This document shows positions 26,710-36,392 of a stretch of 64,000 bases of DNA, piece by piece; the stretch's first letter is position 1, and each line of letters begins with the position of its first letter. The notes under the pieces are model-generated. The model saw only the letters and a program-made list of their open reading frames with translations. It made no database searches and had not been told where the DNA came from. Source of the DNA: Cyclobacterium salsum (GTDB taxonomy: Bacteria; Bacteroidota; Bacteroidia; Cytophagales; Cyclobacteriaceae); assembly GCF_010119245.1 (NCBI RefSeq), contig NZ_WNKG01000005.1, forward strand, positions 391,330 to 455,329, written 5' to 3'. A program made the translations under genes and the position numbers.

Positions 26710-27126
26710 ATGCAAAAATCCACCCAAGAGCAAGGCTTCTATGAAAAGGCGAAAGCCATCTACCTTAACCGGGCCATGCATATTGCGAACACGGAGCGAA
26801 GATTACGTGCGTTGCTGGACAAAGCCAGCCAAAAATGGCAGGAGCTTTCGCAAAACCCCACCTTTGCACAGGTGAAATACCAGGTAGAAGTATTCATCAG
26901 GATGATACGAGCGCATCTCAATAAACAATACACCGGTCTTTCCAGCCGCTCGCTGGGCTTGTTGGTCTTGGGGCTCTTTTATTTTGCCCTTCCTACAGAT
27001 TTGGTCCCGGACTTTATTCCATTTATCGGGTATGTGGATGACATTACCGTATTATTAGCCGTTTTTAAGAGCCTTCAATCAGATGTTGAGCGCTTTCTGG
27101 AATGGGAAAACGACCGGCAATTATGA
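26710..27126 (+). CDS. YkvA/DUF1232-family membrane protein
   Basis: 138 residues. The C-terminal half contains the DUF1232 signature LGLFYFALPTDLVPDFIPFIGYVDDITVL, a short membrane-associated hairpin typical of YkvA-like proteins. The ATG at 26710 is preferred to a TTG at 26680 that overlaps the previous gene. Its stop overlaps the next start by four bases (ATGA). Function unknown. Confidence 0.75.
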   Translation: MQKSTQEQGFYEKAKAIYLNRAMHIANTERRLRALLDKASQKWQELSQNPTFAQVKYQVEVFIRMIRAHLNKQYTGLSSRSLGLLVLGLFYFALPTDLVPDFIPFIGYVDDITVLLAVFKSLQSDVERFLEWENDRQL

Positions 27127-27845
27127 GCAAGGTGGCACTGGTTTCCGGTTCTTCCGGATTGGTAGGGATGCAATTGTTGCACCAGTTATTCCAAAATGCC
27201 GCTTACGACTGGGTCATATCTTTCGGTAGAAGGGACCTTGCTCTCAAGCACCCAAAACTGGTTCAAATCAAGGTGGATTTTAAGGAGATGGACCGGGTAA
27301 ATGTCATTGAAGCGATTCGCATTCAAAACAGTGGAGGTGACTTTCAGCCTTTGATCAGAAGCCTGGAGACAGCGTCCGCACAGCTTTCCGCATATTGTGC
27401 CTTGGGGACAACCATTAAAGCAGCCGGTTCCAAAGAAAAATTTTATCAGATAGACCATGACTTTGTAATAGGCTTTGCACGCATGGTGTTGCGAATCGGT
27501 GCCAGCCGTTTTTTCTACGTGAGTGCTCTTGGAGCTGATGCAGGATCATCTATTTACTATAGTAAGGTAAAGGGAGAAGTAGAAAATGACCTGAAACGGA
27601 TGGACTTTACTTATGTGGGTATTTTCCAACCCTCCCTTTTGCTGGGAGAGCGAAACGAAAACCGCATTGGAGAGGAAGTAGGCAAGATACTGATGAAAGG
27701 ACTTACTTTTCTTGGGATATTGAAAAAATACAAACCCATTTACGGTCATCAGGTGGCCCAGGCCATGGTGGTCAAAGATGGTGAAGCAGATATTACCGGT
27801 AACGAGACGATTACGTCTTCCGAAATGCATGGCATGGTTGTATGA
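27123..27845 (+). CDS. NAD(P)-binding oxidoreductase, HTATIP2-like
   Basis: 240 residues with a Rossmann fold. The nucleotide-binding loop is at the N-terminus (VALVSGSSGLVGMQLLHQL), followed by CALGTTIKAAGSKEKFYQIDHDFV and the Tyr/Lys region FFYVSALGADAGSSIYYSKVKGEVE. This pattern matches NAD(P)H-binding proteins of the HTATIP2/Fmp52 type. The substrate is unknown. It overlaps both neighbours by four bases, so it is translationally coupled to the YkvA-like gene and to dtd. Confidence 0.78.
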   Translation: MSKVALVSGSSGLVGMQLLHQLFQNAAYDWVISFGRRDLALKHPKLVQIKVDFKEMDRVNVIEAIRIQNSGGDFQPLIRSLETASAQLSAYCALGTTIKAAGSKEKFYQIDHDFVIGFARMVLRIGASRFFYVSALGADAGSSIYYSKVKGEVENDLKRMDFTYVGIFQPSLLLGERNENRIGEEVGKILMKGLTFLGILKKYKPIYGHQVAQAMVVKDGEADITGNETITSSEMHGMVV

Positions 27846-28294
27846 TAGCAGTTATTCAGAGGGTTTCTCAGGCAGCAGTACATATTGAAGGCAGGGAAAG
27901 TGCTGCCATCGGGTCTGGTCTGGTGGTACTGCTGGGAATCGAAGCAGCTGATGGTACGGAAGACCTGGAGTGGATCAGCCGTAAAACGATACAGATGCGG
28001 ATTTTTGCAGATACGGAAGGCGTAATGAATAGGAGTATCCTGGACTCTAATGGAGAGGTACTGCTAATCAGTCAATTTACCCTTCATGCCAGTACCAAAA
28101 AGGGGAACAGACCTTCTTATATCAATGCAGCCAAACCGGATATCGCGATTCCCTTGTATGAGGCATGTATCAAAGAAATGAGCCAACAATTGGGTAAATC
28201 CATAAAAACAGGTGTATTCGGTGCGAACATGCAGGTTTCCCTGATAAACGATGGTCCGGTGACCATCCTACTTGATTCTAAAAATAAAGTCTAA
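27842..28294 (+). CDS. dtd: D-aminoacyl-tRNA deacylase
   Basis: 150 residues, the usual length. Removes D-amino acids, and glycine from mischarged tRNA-Ala, in the cytoplasm. Both signature motifs are present: SQFTLHA in the middle and NDGPVT near the end. It starts inside the end of the oxidoreductase gene. Confidence 0.93.
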   Translation: MIAVIQRVSQAAVHIEGRESAAIGSGLVVLLGIEAADGTEDLEWISRKTIQMRIFADTEGVMNRSILDSNGEVLLISQFTLHASTKKGNRPSYINAAKPDIAIPLYEACIKEMSQQLGKSIKTGVFGANMQVSLINDGPVTILLDSKNKV

Positions 28295-28350
28295 TCTAAT
28301 TTTACCCGTCGATAATAGAGGGATGCGTAAAGTAAAAGACACCTTAAAAA

Positions 28351-29895
28351 TTGATTAATAGCGAACCGAAAGTTACGCACAGCCCTGCGGATGAATTTTT
28401 AGTCATCAAGCAGGCGACCGTGCTCCATCAAGGAAAGACCCTGTTCCAGCAGCTGGATTTTACGCTATTGAATGGAGAATCCTGGGTGATTTTGGGTGGT
28501 TCCGGAAAGGAGCGGACCGCATTTCTTGAAACGCTGATGGGAAGAACCACTTTGGTGGCGGGAAGCATTTCGAGACCCTTTGCGGCAGATTACCAAGAGG
28601 AGCAAAGTAGTAAGGGGATCGTTAACAGTTTTAGGGATTTAATCGCTTCTGTTTCCCAGAAATACACCTTTAAAAACAAATCCAGCCAACAGAATTTTTA
28701 TTACCAACAGCGGTTCAACAGTTCGGAATCGGAAGATACCGAAACAGTGGCAAGGTACCTAAAACAGGCAGAGAGCAACATTCCAGGGCCCTGGACCCTG
28801 GAGAAAGTTATTTCTTTATTTAACCTGCACGAATTCAAAGATAAATCCCTGATTAAATTATCCAACGGGGAAACCAGGAGGTTAGCCATGGCCCTGGCAC
28901 TATTAAAAAACCCCCGTCTTTTTTTGATGGACATGCCCATGACAGGACTGGATGTGCAAACCCGCGGCCATTTTAACGAACTAATAGGTGCGATTATAGA
29001 ATCGGGTATTCAGGTGGTGATGACCTGCACTGCCGGGGAAATTCCTTCGTGTATCAACCGGCATGGCTGGTTGGGCCAGGGTAGGTTGGTCGCAATTGAA
29101 GATCCCAACATCCTGAAGGAATGGGAGAATCGTTCGCTATTGCAAGGGCTGGTGCAGCAGGAAGCGTTTAGGGGCTTGCTAAAAAAGGTGTTTCAGGAAT
29201 CCGGGATTTCTACTGTCATTGAAATGCGGGAGGTTACCATTCGGTACCAGGACAGCGTATTGTTGGATGGTGTCAACTGGAAGGTATTGCCAGGTGAAAA
29301 ATGGCTTATCCGGGGACACAATGGTGCTGGGAAGTCTACCTTAATTAGCCTGGTATTGGGAGAGAATCCACAGTCTTACGCCAATGATATCGTATTATTT
29401 GACAGGAAAAGGGGTACTGGGGAAAGCATATGGGATGTCAAGAGGCCGGTTGGTTTCGTTTCTCCGGAGTTGGGAAGGTATTTCCCCTCCAATCAGACCT
29501 GCAAAAAGGTGGTGTTATCTGGCTTATTCGATACCATGGGCTTATTCAAAAAACCAACTGCATCTCAGGAGTCACTGGCAGATGCCTGGTTGGAGGCCTT
29601 TCAGTTGCCTCATGTAGCGGATTTAAATTTTCACCGAATTAGCTTGGAGGAGCAGCGATTCTGCTTGCTGGCCAGGGCCATGATCAAAAGCCCCCGGCTT
29701 CTGGTGCTGGATGAAGCTTCCCAGGGCATGGATGAAGAGCAACGGATTCGTTTTCGGCAGGCCATTTCATTTTTCTGTGAAGAAACGGGAATGTCTCTTT
29801 TATTTGTTAGCCATTACGAAGAGGATGTTCCGGCCGGGGTAAATAGGGTTATGGTTTTAAATCAAGGAAAAATTAGTGAATTAACCACGAAATGA
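28351..29895 (+). CDS. Tandem ABC ATPase, ModF/PhrA-like
   Basis: 514 residues with two ABC ATPase domains and no membrane domain. The N-terminal domain has a degraded Walker A (ILGGSGKERTAFLE, lacking the normal GxGKS/T) but keeps a signature-like LSNGETRRLAMA. The C-terminal domain has a normal Walker A (RGHNGAGKSTL) and LLVLDEASQGMD. The layout resembles ModF/PhrA proteins of unknown role. The start is a TTG at 28351, since no ATG precedes the first domain. The stop overlaps the MazG-like gene by four bases. Confidence 0.78.
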   Translation: MINSEPKVTHSPADEFLVIKQATVLHQGKTLFQQLDFTLLNGESWVILGGSGKERTAFLETLMGRTTLVAGSISRPFAADYQEEQSSKGIVNSFRDLIASVSQKYTFKNKSSQQNFYYQQRFNSSESEDTETVARYLKQAESNIPGPWTLEKVISLFNLHEFKDKSLIKLSNGETRRLAMALALLKNPRLFLMDMPMTGLDVQTRGHFNELIGAIIESGIQVVMTCTAGEIPSCINRHGWLGQGRLVAIEDPNILKEWENRSLLQGLVQQEAFRGLLKKVFQESGISTVIEMREVTIRYQDSVLLDGVNWKVLPGEKWLIRGHNGAGKSTLISLVLGENPQSYANDIVLFDRKRGTGESIWDVKRPVGFVSPELGRYFPSNQTCKKVVLSGLFDTMGLFKKPTASQESLADAWLEAFQLPHVADLNFHRISLEEQRFCLLARAMIKSPRLLVLDEASQGMDEEQRIRFRQAISFFCEETGMSLLFVSHYEEDVPAGVNRVMVLNQGKISELTTK

Positions 29896-30221
29896 TGACA
29901 ATATCTGAAGCACAGGAAAAGGTAGATGCCTGGATCAATTCTACAGGTGTCCGGTATTTTGATGAACTTACCAACATGGCTATTCTGACGGAAGAAGTAG
30001 GAGAGGTGGCCCGGATCATGGCAAGAAAATATGGGGAACAGTCCTTTAAGGAAAGTGACAAAGACAAGGATTTGGCCGATGAAATGGCGGACGTATTGTG
30101 GGTACTGATTTGCCTGGCCAATCAAACTGGCGTTGACCTGACAAAAGCACTGGAGAAAAATTTTGAGAAAAAAGATTTACGTGATAAGGATAGGCATCAG
30201 GCAAATAAAAAACTAAAGTAG
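29892..30221 (+). CDS. MazG-like nucleotide pyrophosphohydrolase
   Basis: 109 residues, all-alpha. The metal-binding pattern ILTEEVGEVARIMARKYGE followed by LADEMADVLWVLICLAN is the EExxE...ExxD motif of the MazG superfamily. It probably hydrolyses a nucleoside triphosphate, acting in nucleotide pool cleaning. Two ATG codons occur at 29892 and 29895. It overlaps the ABC ATPase gene and is followed by a strong terminator. Confidence 0.82.
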   Translation: MMTISEAQEKVDAWINSTGVRYFDELTNMAILTEEVGEVARIMARKYGEQSFKESDKDKDLADEMADVLWVLICLANQTGVDLTKALEKNFEKKDLRDKDRHQANKKLK

Positions 30222-30264
30222 CCATTTGAGTGAATGCTCCGACTTGACATTAGTCGGGTTAGAT

Positions 30265-30303
30265 AAAAAAAAGCCGGACTTGATCACAGTCCGGCTTTTT
30301 TGC
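30265..30303. terminator. Bidirectional terminator
   Basis: A perfect 10-bp stem, AAGCCGGACT (30271-30280) with AGTCCGGCTT (30288-30297), has an A run on its left and a T run on its right. It serves the MazG-like gene on the plus strand and the beta-helix gene on the minus strand. Confidence 0.9.
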
Positions 30304-30319
30304 TTTGTTATTTGGGAGG

Positions 30320-33300
30320 TTATTCCACAATCAGTTTCATTTTTTTGGTCCAATTGCCGCCATCCGAAACGGTCACAATGTAAATTCCCGATTGAAGTCC
30401 TTCCAGAGGTAGTGTGTAGGTGCCAAAGCCATCAGAAGCAGACTTGGGATCAATGCTTTTGACCAGGGCTCCGGACGTACTTTGAATGTAGATTTCTCTT
30501 ACGCTTACGTCCTCACCGATGGATACCGTAGCTTGATAGGAAGCCGGATTGGGATAGACGCTTGTGCCAGGCCTTTGCCCTGTACCGGTGTCCATAGCCG
30601 ACTGAGTCTGGGCGGATTCATCCGTTGCCATTCTCAAGTTGGAGGAGAAGGAATCCCCTTCGGGTATTACGGCGATGCCCGCTACGGTAGCATTATTAGT
30701 GGTGGCGATCATGGAGATATCTAGAATTCCATCCCCTACCTTAACCGATCTAAAGGTCAAGGTAGTCGGTTTGTTACCCGATTCCCGGTAGATGTCAAAG
30801 TTTGACTTAACGCGATTTCCTTCGATGTTGATATCAAAAACCCGGTTGCCAGATGAAGCTGGCGGACCGTATGATCCAAACCAAAGTTCATTGTGATAGG
30901 TGATGACCGTATAGGTTCCGTTTTTCACTGGGATGCTGTAATCCAGGGTATGTGAATACCTTTCGGTAAGGAATAATTCGGAACCGCTGACCGTAAAGTT
31001 AAAATTAACTTTGGAGGTATTCGCATAGTCCGTATTCCGATCTCCGGTGTAAAGCTGCCCATTATAGGCCGTTTCATCATAGGTACCTGCATTAAGGAAT
31101 ATGGGTTCCTGCTGGGATTTGATCGATTCTGAATTGGTGTTTCCGCTAGCTTTTCCGATGTACAATCCGGAAAGGGTGACATTATCGCTACTTGCAGATA
31201 AAGCTAACTCCAACCAGCCATCTGTTACCTCAATATCATTAAAGGTCAGAATCGTCGGGGCATTGGATTTTTCGGCATAGATGTCGAAGTCGTCTTTTTT
31301 GAGTATTCCTTCAATAGTGATGTCAAAAACTCTTTTACCGGCGCCTGCACTTGGACCAAAAGATCCAAACCAAAGTTCATTGTGATAGGTTTTGACCTGA
31401 TAGGTGCCGTTTTCTACAGGGATTCGGATGCTCATGTTCCGGCCGTACCGTTCTGTTTGAAACAGCGATTCTCCTTCTACGGTATAGTTGAAATTGGCAG
31501 AATAGCTTGAGAAATAATTGGTTTTATAGTCGGAGATAAACTGCTTTCCATCAAAAGTAACGTCATCCCGACTACCGGCATTAATCATCAGGTAGTCACT
31601 ATACCCGTCTGTTTCGGCAGGAGGGGTAGCCGCACCTGCTTTTAAATCCTCAGGAATATTGATTGGGTTTTGGCTGATGACAATGCCGGAAACGGTGGCA
31701 TTGTCAAGGGAAGAAGAAAAATCGAGGTTCAACTCCCCGTCATCTACGGAGACTCCCGTAAAAGTAAGTGCCATGGGCTGGTTTCCGTTTTCTTTGTACA
31801 AGTCAAAGTCGTCTTTTACCTTGGTGTTTTCTATGCTGATGTCAAAAACCCGTTGTCCCACCTGGCTATTTGGACCTTGTTTTCCAAACCAAAGCTCATT
31901 ATGCAGGGTATATACGTAATAAGTGCCATTTGGTACCGGAATTGCATAAGAGAGGTTTTCACCATAGCGTTCCGTTTGAAATAATGTGTAGGAACTGGCA
32001 GTTGGCTCCTCAAATACCTTAGAGGAATTGTAGAAATTATTCGTAGAATTTTCTCCTGAAAATCTCATAGAATTCCAATCTGTATCCACTTTACCTCCCG
32101 CATTGATAAAATAAGTGGAGAAGGCTTCGGGTTCGGTCGACGTAGAGGTAGAGGTGATCGAAAAGTTTATGGTCGCCGAACTGGCTTCCTGGCCATTATC
32201 GGCAATCGCAACGGCAGACAGGTTGTGCGTTCCCGAAGGAGCCTTTTCCCAGGCAAAGGTAAACGGAGCGGTGTTTGCGGACCCCAGTTTTTCGGAACCG
32301 TTGTAAAAATCAACCCGGGAGATTTCTCCCCCCTGAACTGCGGCGGCTGCTTCGATCATTACCGTTTGCCCTTCGTCACCAATTTGGTCGGGCTCTGGTT
32401 TGGTAAGGCTGACAGAGGGCTTTGGTAGCTCCTGCTCAACTACCCCGCTTCCGCTTTTCAGCAATAGCAAGGAAGAATAGGGGCCTATCGTCAGGGTTGG
32501 TGATAGCCATTCGTTCAACAGGCTAACAAACCCACCTGAAGTGGAAAAACTCTTCTCTAGTCTAGAGGGGTTTTTTTCGAATAAAACTTTTTCCTCCGGA
32601 TGAATGACACTGGCCTCCACCTCGTGAAATTCAAGATTATCCAACCATAATTCACCGGTTTCTCCGGTGCCTATTTCCATAACAAGACGGGTGCTTTCTA
32701 TATCTGCCAGCGACTGGATCAATACTTCGTTGTCACTTTTTTGCCAATCGATACCCACCTTGTGTTCTGAAGAAAGAGTATACCAAGGCGAACCTCCCTG
32801 ACGCAAATAGAAAGAAATCGGGATGGTTTTGTCTGCAACTGCACTGAATTTCAACAGGTAATACTTACCCTTTTTAATGGACCCGACGCTTAAAGTTGTT
32901 TGGCTGGTACCTTTTGTGCTGATTTTTAAGGAGCCTCCATCCAATTTCCCACTATCCCAGGACTTGCTACAATCCGAGCAGCTGATGTAGTTCACGTTTT
33001 GGTCAAACGTGCCGTTTGAATACCGATTGGAACCTACCTTTTTTGAAATTTGGTATAAATCGTTTAGCTGGGTTCCGGTTTTGGAACTCCAGTCTTTATT
33101 ATACATTCGTTGCCAGCCTTTCAAATCAAAAAACTTGTTGGCTTCGTTACTGGAGTTCGCATTGTATCGGACCTTAAACCTAAAATTATCAGAAAAAGGG
33201 GCTGAATATTTATTATAGTTGAATGTGGCCAGGTCAGCTACATCGTCGAAAAGCGTATAAACATAGACGAAGTTTTGGAAGGCGTCTTTTGCCAGTAATT

Positions 33301-34909
33301 TATTGTTTTCGATAGTTGTATTTGCAAGGGGATTTCCCATCAAGTCATTCCTCAAAAAAATCAAATTATCCGAATCGTAAATCGTATTATTGATAACCCG
33401 GATATTGTCAGTATTATGGAGGTAGATGCCTTTAGAGGTAATGTGGGCTACGGTATTGCCCGACACTTCCACGTCAGTGACATTATCATCCAAATAAATT
33501 CCTTCGGCTTGTGGTTTGTCTACATGATTCTTAATCGTCGTTCCTTCTTTCACCCCCACACCATTGATAATGATGTTATTTGTGATTTTTCTATTTTTAT
33601 AATTGTCGTATTTTCCCTGATAGGTATAAATCCCGCCACCGTCATTTTTGGTGACACAAAAACCATCAATATAATTGGATTTGACTTGGGAGTTATGTCC
33701 GCCAAATCGGATTCCGATATACCCGGTTTTTTTGATCTCGTTGTATTCAATAAGATTGTCATCTCCGTCCGAAAATATCGCCAATCCTACATTGTCCCCA
33801 CTTCTTCCATGTCCCGGAAATACGTAGGTGTTTTGTATGTTATTTCCACGAATGATGGCTCCATCGGAAATTTTAATATTCATTCCAACATTATTGGAAT
33901 GGTTTACTTCCGAATTTTCCACTACTAAATTAGAAACGCCGGCGAGAAAAAGGCCGTCTTCACCAGAAAGGTTTATTTTACAATTGATGATTTTAATATC
34001 GTTTCCACTTTCAAATTGAAATGCATTTCGGTTGGCACCTTTAAATTGAAGGTTTTCGAACCGGATGTGTTTAGCGGAACCGGTGTTTTGTACAATAAAG
34101 TCATTGGTACTTACTTCTACGCGGGTTGATCCCGGGTCGCTGCCAAAATAGACACGCATTTTTCTTGTGCTGGGGTTGTAATACCACTCCCCATATCGGT
34201 CCAGGGTGCTGGGATGATTTTGAACAAAATAACCATAGCCAGCTCTCGGTTCGTAAGAGGTATCCGAGTTGGAAGCATAATTAAGGGTGTTTCCGGAATG
34301 GGAGCTGATTCTGTGCCGGTCCGTGATCCAATATACTTTCCGTATGACCACTTCACCACCTGACCAGTTGGGACTGGAAGATAGCTGGTCATCGGTAATC
34401 GAACGGTTTCCGGAGTGGGATTCATAGGTAAGGTAGCCTTTATTGGAAGTGTTGGAATTAGGATACCTCCCCATCTCCTGAGGATTATTGTCAATAGCCA
34501 ACATATTTACCCTGTTATAGGGTAAGCGGCCATCCGAAGCTTCGTAAACACCATTCCCTACTGACTGCCAATTGGAAAGTCTAACCATGGAGGTGATAAT
34601 CGGATCAGGCCCGGAGCCGTACGCACCAAAAGTGATGGGAGCCCCGGAGTTTCCGGAAACGTTAACCCGAATTGTACCGTAAAAGGACTCGCCTCTGCGG
34701 AAGAAAACCTTATCACCTGGATTTAAACCGGAAATGATGGCATTTAATTTGCTTATTGATTTCCAAGGGGTGGCTGCATTCTGAGCTTGAGAAAAGCTTC
34801 TCGAATCATCTCCAATCTCGTTGGAGAAATAATAATTGGCGGCGTTGACAGATAATCCAGCCAATAATAATGTGCAACACAGGATTACTTTGTATAAAAC
34901 TGTATTCAT
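30320..34909 (-). CDS. Secreted beta-helix protein with three malectin-like domains and T9SS tail
   Basis: 1529 residues. After a signal peptide (about 1-23) comes a right-handed beta-helix (repeats from about 250 to 540, such as NIKIINCKINLSGEDGLFL-type coils), a carbohydrate-binding-like region (about 640-765), an Ig-like domain (about 835-925), three tandem malectin-like domains (about 933-1083, 1106-1243, 1273-1410) and a T9SS C-terminal sorting domain (VYPNPASYQATVS ... GIYIVTVSDGGNWTKKMKLIVE). It is probably exported and cell-attached, and may bind or cleave a polysaccharide. The helix looks like lyase or esterase folds, but I cannot identify catalytic residues. It is transcribed alone. 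Confidence 0.85.
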   Translation of the reverse strand: MNTVLYKVILCCTLLLAGLSVNAANYYFSNEIGDDSRSFSQAQNAATPWKSISKLNAIISGLNPGDKVFFRRGESFYGTIRVNVSGNSGAPITFGAYGSGPDPIITSMVRLSNWQSVGNGVYEASDGRLPYNRVNMLAIDNNPQEMGRYPNSNTSNKGYLTYESHSGNRSITDDQLSSSPNWSGGEVVIRKVYWITDRHRISSHSGNTLNYASNSDTSYEPRAGYGYFVQNHPSTLDRYGEWYYNPSTRKMRVYFGSDPGSTRVEVSTNDFIVQNTGSAKHIRFENLQFKGANRNAFQFESGNDIKIINCKINLSGEDGLFLAGVSNLVVENSEVNHSNNVGMNIKISDGAIIRGNNIQNTYVFPGHGRSGDNVGLAIFSDGDDNLIEYNEIKKTGYIGIRFGGHNSQVKSNYIDGFCVTKNDGGGIYTYQGKYDNYKNRKITNNIIINGVGVKEGTTIKNHVDKPQAEGIYLDDNVTDVEVSGNTVAHITSKGIYLHNTDNIRVINNTIYDSDNLIFLRNDLMGNPLANTTIENNKLLAKDAFQNFVYVYTLFDDVADLATFNYNKYSAPFSDNFRFKVRYNANSSNEANKFFDLKGWQRMYNKDWSSKTGTQLNDLYQISKKVGSNRYSNGTFDQNVNYISCSDCSKSWDSGKLDGGSLKISTKGTSQTTLSVGSIKKGKYYLLKFSAVADKTIPISFYLRQGGSPWYTLSSEHKVGIDWQKSDNEVLIQSLADIESTRLVMEIGTGETGELWLDNLEFHEVEASVIHPEEKVLFEKNPSRLEKSFSTSGGFVSLLNEWLSPTLTIGPYSSLLLLKSGSGVVEQELPKPSVSLTKPEPDQIGDEGQTVMIEAAAAVQGGEISRVDFYNGSEKLGSANTAPFTFAWEKAPSGTHNLSAVAIADNGQEASSATINFSITSTSTSTEPEAFSTYFINAGGKVDTDWNSMRFSGENSTNNFYNSSKVFEEPTASSYTLFQTERYGENLSYAIPVPNGTYYVYTLHNELWFGKQGPNSQVGQRVFDISIENTKVKDDFDLYKENGNQPMALTFTGVSVDDGELNLDFSSSLDNATVSGIVISQNPINIPEDLKAGAATPPAETDGYSDYLMINAGSRDDVTFDGKQFISDYKTNYFSSYSANFNYTVEGESLFQTERYGRNMSIRIPVENGTYQVKTYHNELWFGSFGPSAGAGKRVFDITIEGILKKDDFDIYAEKSNAPTILTFNDIEVTDGWLELALSASSDNVTLSGLYIGKASGNTNSESIKSQQEPIFLNAGTYDETAYNGQLYTGDRNTDYANTSKVNFNFTVSGSELFLTERYSHTLDYSIPVKNGTYTVITYHNELWFGSYGPPASSGNRVFDINIEGNRVKSNFDIYRESGNKPTTLTFRSVKVGDGILDISMIATTNNATVAGIAVIPEGDSFSSNLRMATDESAQTQSAMDTGTGQRPGTSVYPNPASYQATVSIGEDVSVREIYIQSTSGALVKSIDPKSASDGFGTYTLPLEGLQSGIYIVTVSDGGNWTKKMKLIVE

Positions 34910-35401
34910 TGAGACTTAATTTAGTTGGTGGTTGATTTATTCGGATTTTTTATATTCATACTTTTGTGATCCATCCTTAAGATAAGGACATAGTTATTCT
35001 AGTTGGTTTGAAATAACACATCAAACTTCATCAAAAATCTCCCCTACGAAATGTGATTATTTTCTACTTGAGTACTTAGCCGTTGGTAGCTAATTGGGTA
35101 ATTAAGTTGGTCGACTTTAAGGCTCAAGCATTTAAAATTCATGCCAAAGGTAAGAATTGTTTTTAATTGCATCCATTCTGTCCTTACCTCATTGGTTCTT
35201 AGCATAACTGAAAAAGATAAAATCTTGTTTCAAACCTATTTTTCAGCACCTAATAATAAGAAAAATGTATTTAAAATGCTATCATCTAATCCATAAAAAA
35301 AAATTATCAGATATATTACTATGTAGAATTAAAGAAAAAAAACTGGGTAATCTGTAAATTTAACCCACAATTTGTATAAGGTTTACACAACACCAAATAC
35401 C
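34910..35401. other. AT-rich intergenic region
   Basis: About 490 bases between the beta-helix and MOSC genes. It is AT-rich and must hold the beta-helix promoter, but I find no clear TTG/TAnnTTTG pair, gene or hairpin. Confidence 0.5.
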
Positions 35402-36196
35402 TTATTCTGGTTGTAATAAGTCGCCAACCCTTACCCGGCATTCCTGAAGGACAAGGGCATTTTGTCCGAACATCACCTTCTTTCCTTGTTTTCTGTATTG
35501 AGCTAATGTCAACAGCGGTTCCTTGCCTTTTTTTCCTGATTCCTGATCCACTGTGATCATTATGCAACGGGCACAGGGTTTGGTAATTTTGAAGGCGGAC
35601 GACCCGATGGTAAATCGATCCCAGGTATCTTCCATATAAGCTGGCCCGCCCGTAAATACGATATTTGGACGAAATCTAGACATGGGTACCGGTGTTTGGA
35701 GCCGCTGGTTTAAATCTTCCAAAGAGGATTGGCCAATAAGTAAAATAGGCATGCTATCGGCAAACCCCACATGTTCCCGATCTATTTGGTACTTTTTCTT
35801 TAACCAACGCTTGTGTTGGGGACTCATTTTCACCAGGCTGCAAGGGGAGCGGAGCATGTCTGAAAACCACTCGTCGGCGAGGGGGTCTACTGCCAATGCA
35901 TTTACCTCGTCTTCCCAGATGCTAACCTTTCTTAGTTCGCCGGAGTCAGCGGAAACGGGAATTTGAATCCCGTTACCCGAGTGTTCTTTGTGGGTGATCT
36001 GCAACTGATCGCCTTGGAGTGCCACCTGAAACAGGGCCATTTGGGGCTGGCTTCGCTGGCTCAGGAATTTCCCATTGCGATCCACTAGCATCCATTGCCG
36101 GTCGTATTGCAATCCGGCTTTTCCGAGTTGGCTTTCTGATAAAGAGATTCCGCCAAGGGATTTGATGGGATAGGTGTGGAGTTCTGAAATTCTCAT
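35402..36196 (-). CDS. MOSC-domain protein
   Basis: 264 residues. An N-terminal MOSC beta-barrel (RISELHTYPIKSLGGISL, QYDRQWMLVDRNGKFLSQR) followed by the MOSC domain (VPMSRFRPNIVFTGGPAYMEDTW and KPCARCIMITVD with its conserved cysteine, then QNALVLQECRVRVGD). The family relates to molybdenum cofactor sulfurase and the human mARC enzymes. The ATG at 36196 is chosen because the fold begins there. A longer frame to 36256 adds unrelated residues. Confidence 0.88.
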   Translation of the reverse strand: MRISELHTYPIKSLGGISLSESQLGKAGLQYDRQWMLVDRNGKFLSQRSQPQMALFQVALQGDQLQITHKEHSGNGIQIPVSADSGELRKVSIWEDEVNALAVDPLADEWFSDMLRSPCSLVKMSPQHKRWLKKKYQIDREHVGFADSMPILLIGQSSLEDLNQRLQTPVPMSRFRPNIVFTGGPAYMEDTWDRFTIGSSAFKITKPCARCIMITVDQESGKKGKEPLLTLAQYRKQGKKVMFGQNALVLQECRVRVGDLLQPE

Positions 36197-36271
36197 ACGA
36201 TAGTAATTTGGTGGTGGCTGCATACCAGATCGGAAAATAGGGATAAATGCTGACAAATCGAATCTGAAAAC

Positions 36272-36288
36272 TGTCAGGAATTATGACA
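36272..36288. promoter_or_regulatory. Short inverted repeat upstream of dnaK
   Basis: TGTCA at 36272-36276 and TGACA at 36284-36288 are an inverted pair separated by seven bases, between the divergent MOSC and dnaK genes. It could bind a regulator. The evidence is only symmetry and position. Confidence 0.3.
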
Positions 36289-36392
36289 ATGTGGCATTTA
36301 TTTTTGCATTCATCCACTTGGCACATTGGTTGTTGTTCTTGTTTCCGTAAGTAAAATGAAAACGAAACGAAAACGATAAAATAAATATAATT

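Noticed and set aside
36292..36335. Sigma-54-like promoter motifs upstream of dnaK
   Set aside because: One candidate has GG and GC eleven bases apart rather than ten, and the other has TTGT instead of TTGC. Neither is an exact match, so I do not claim a sigma-54 promoter.
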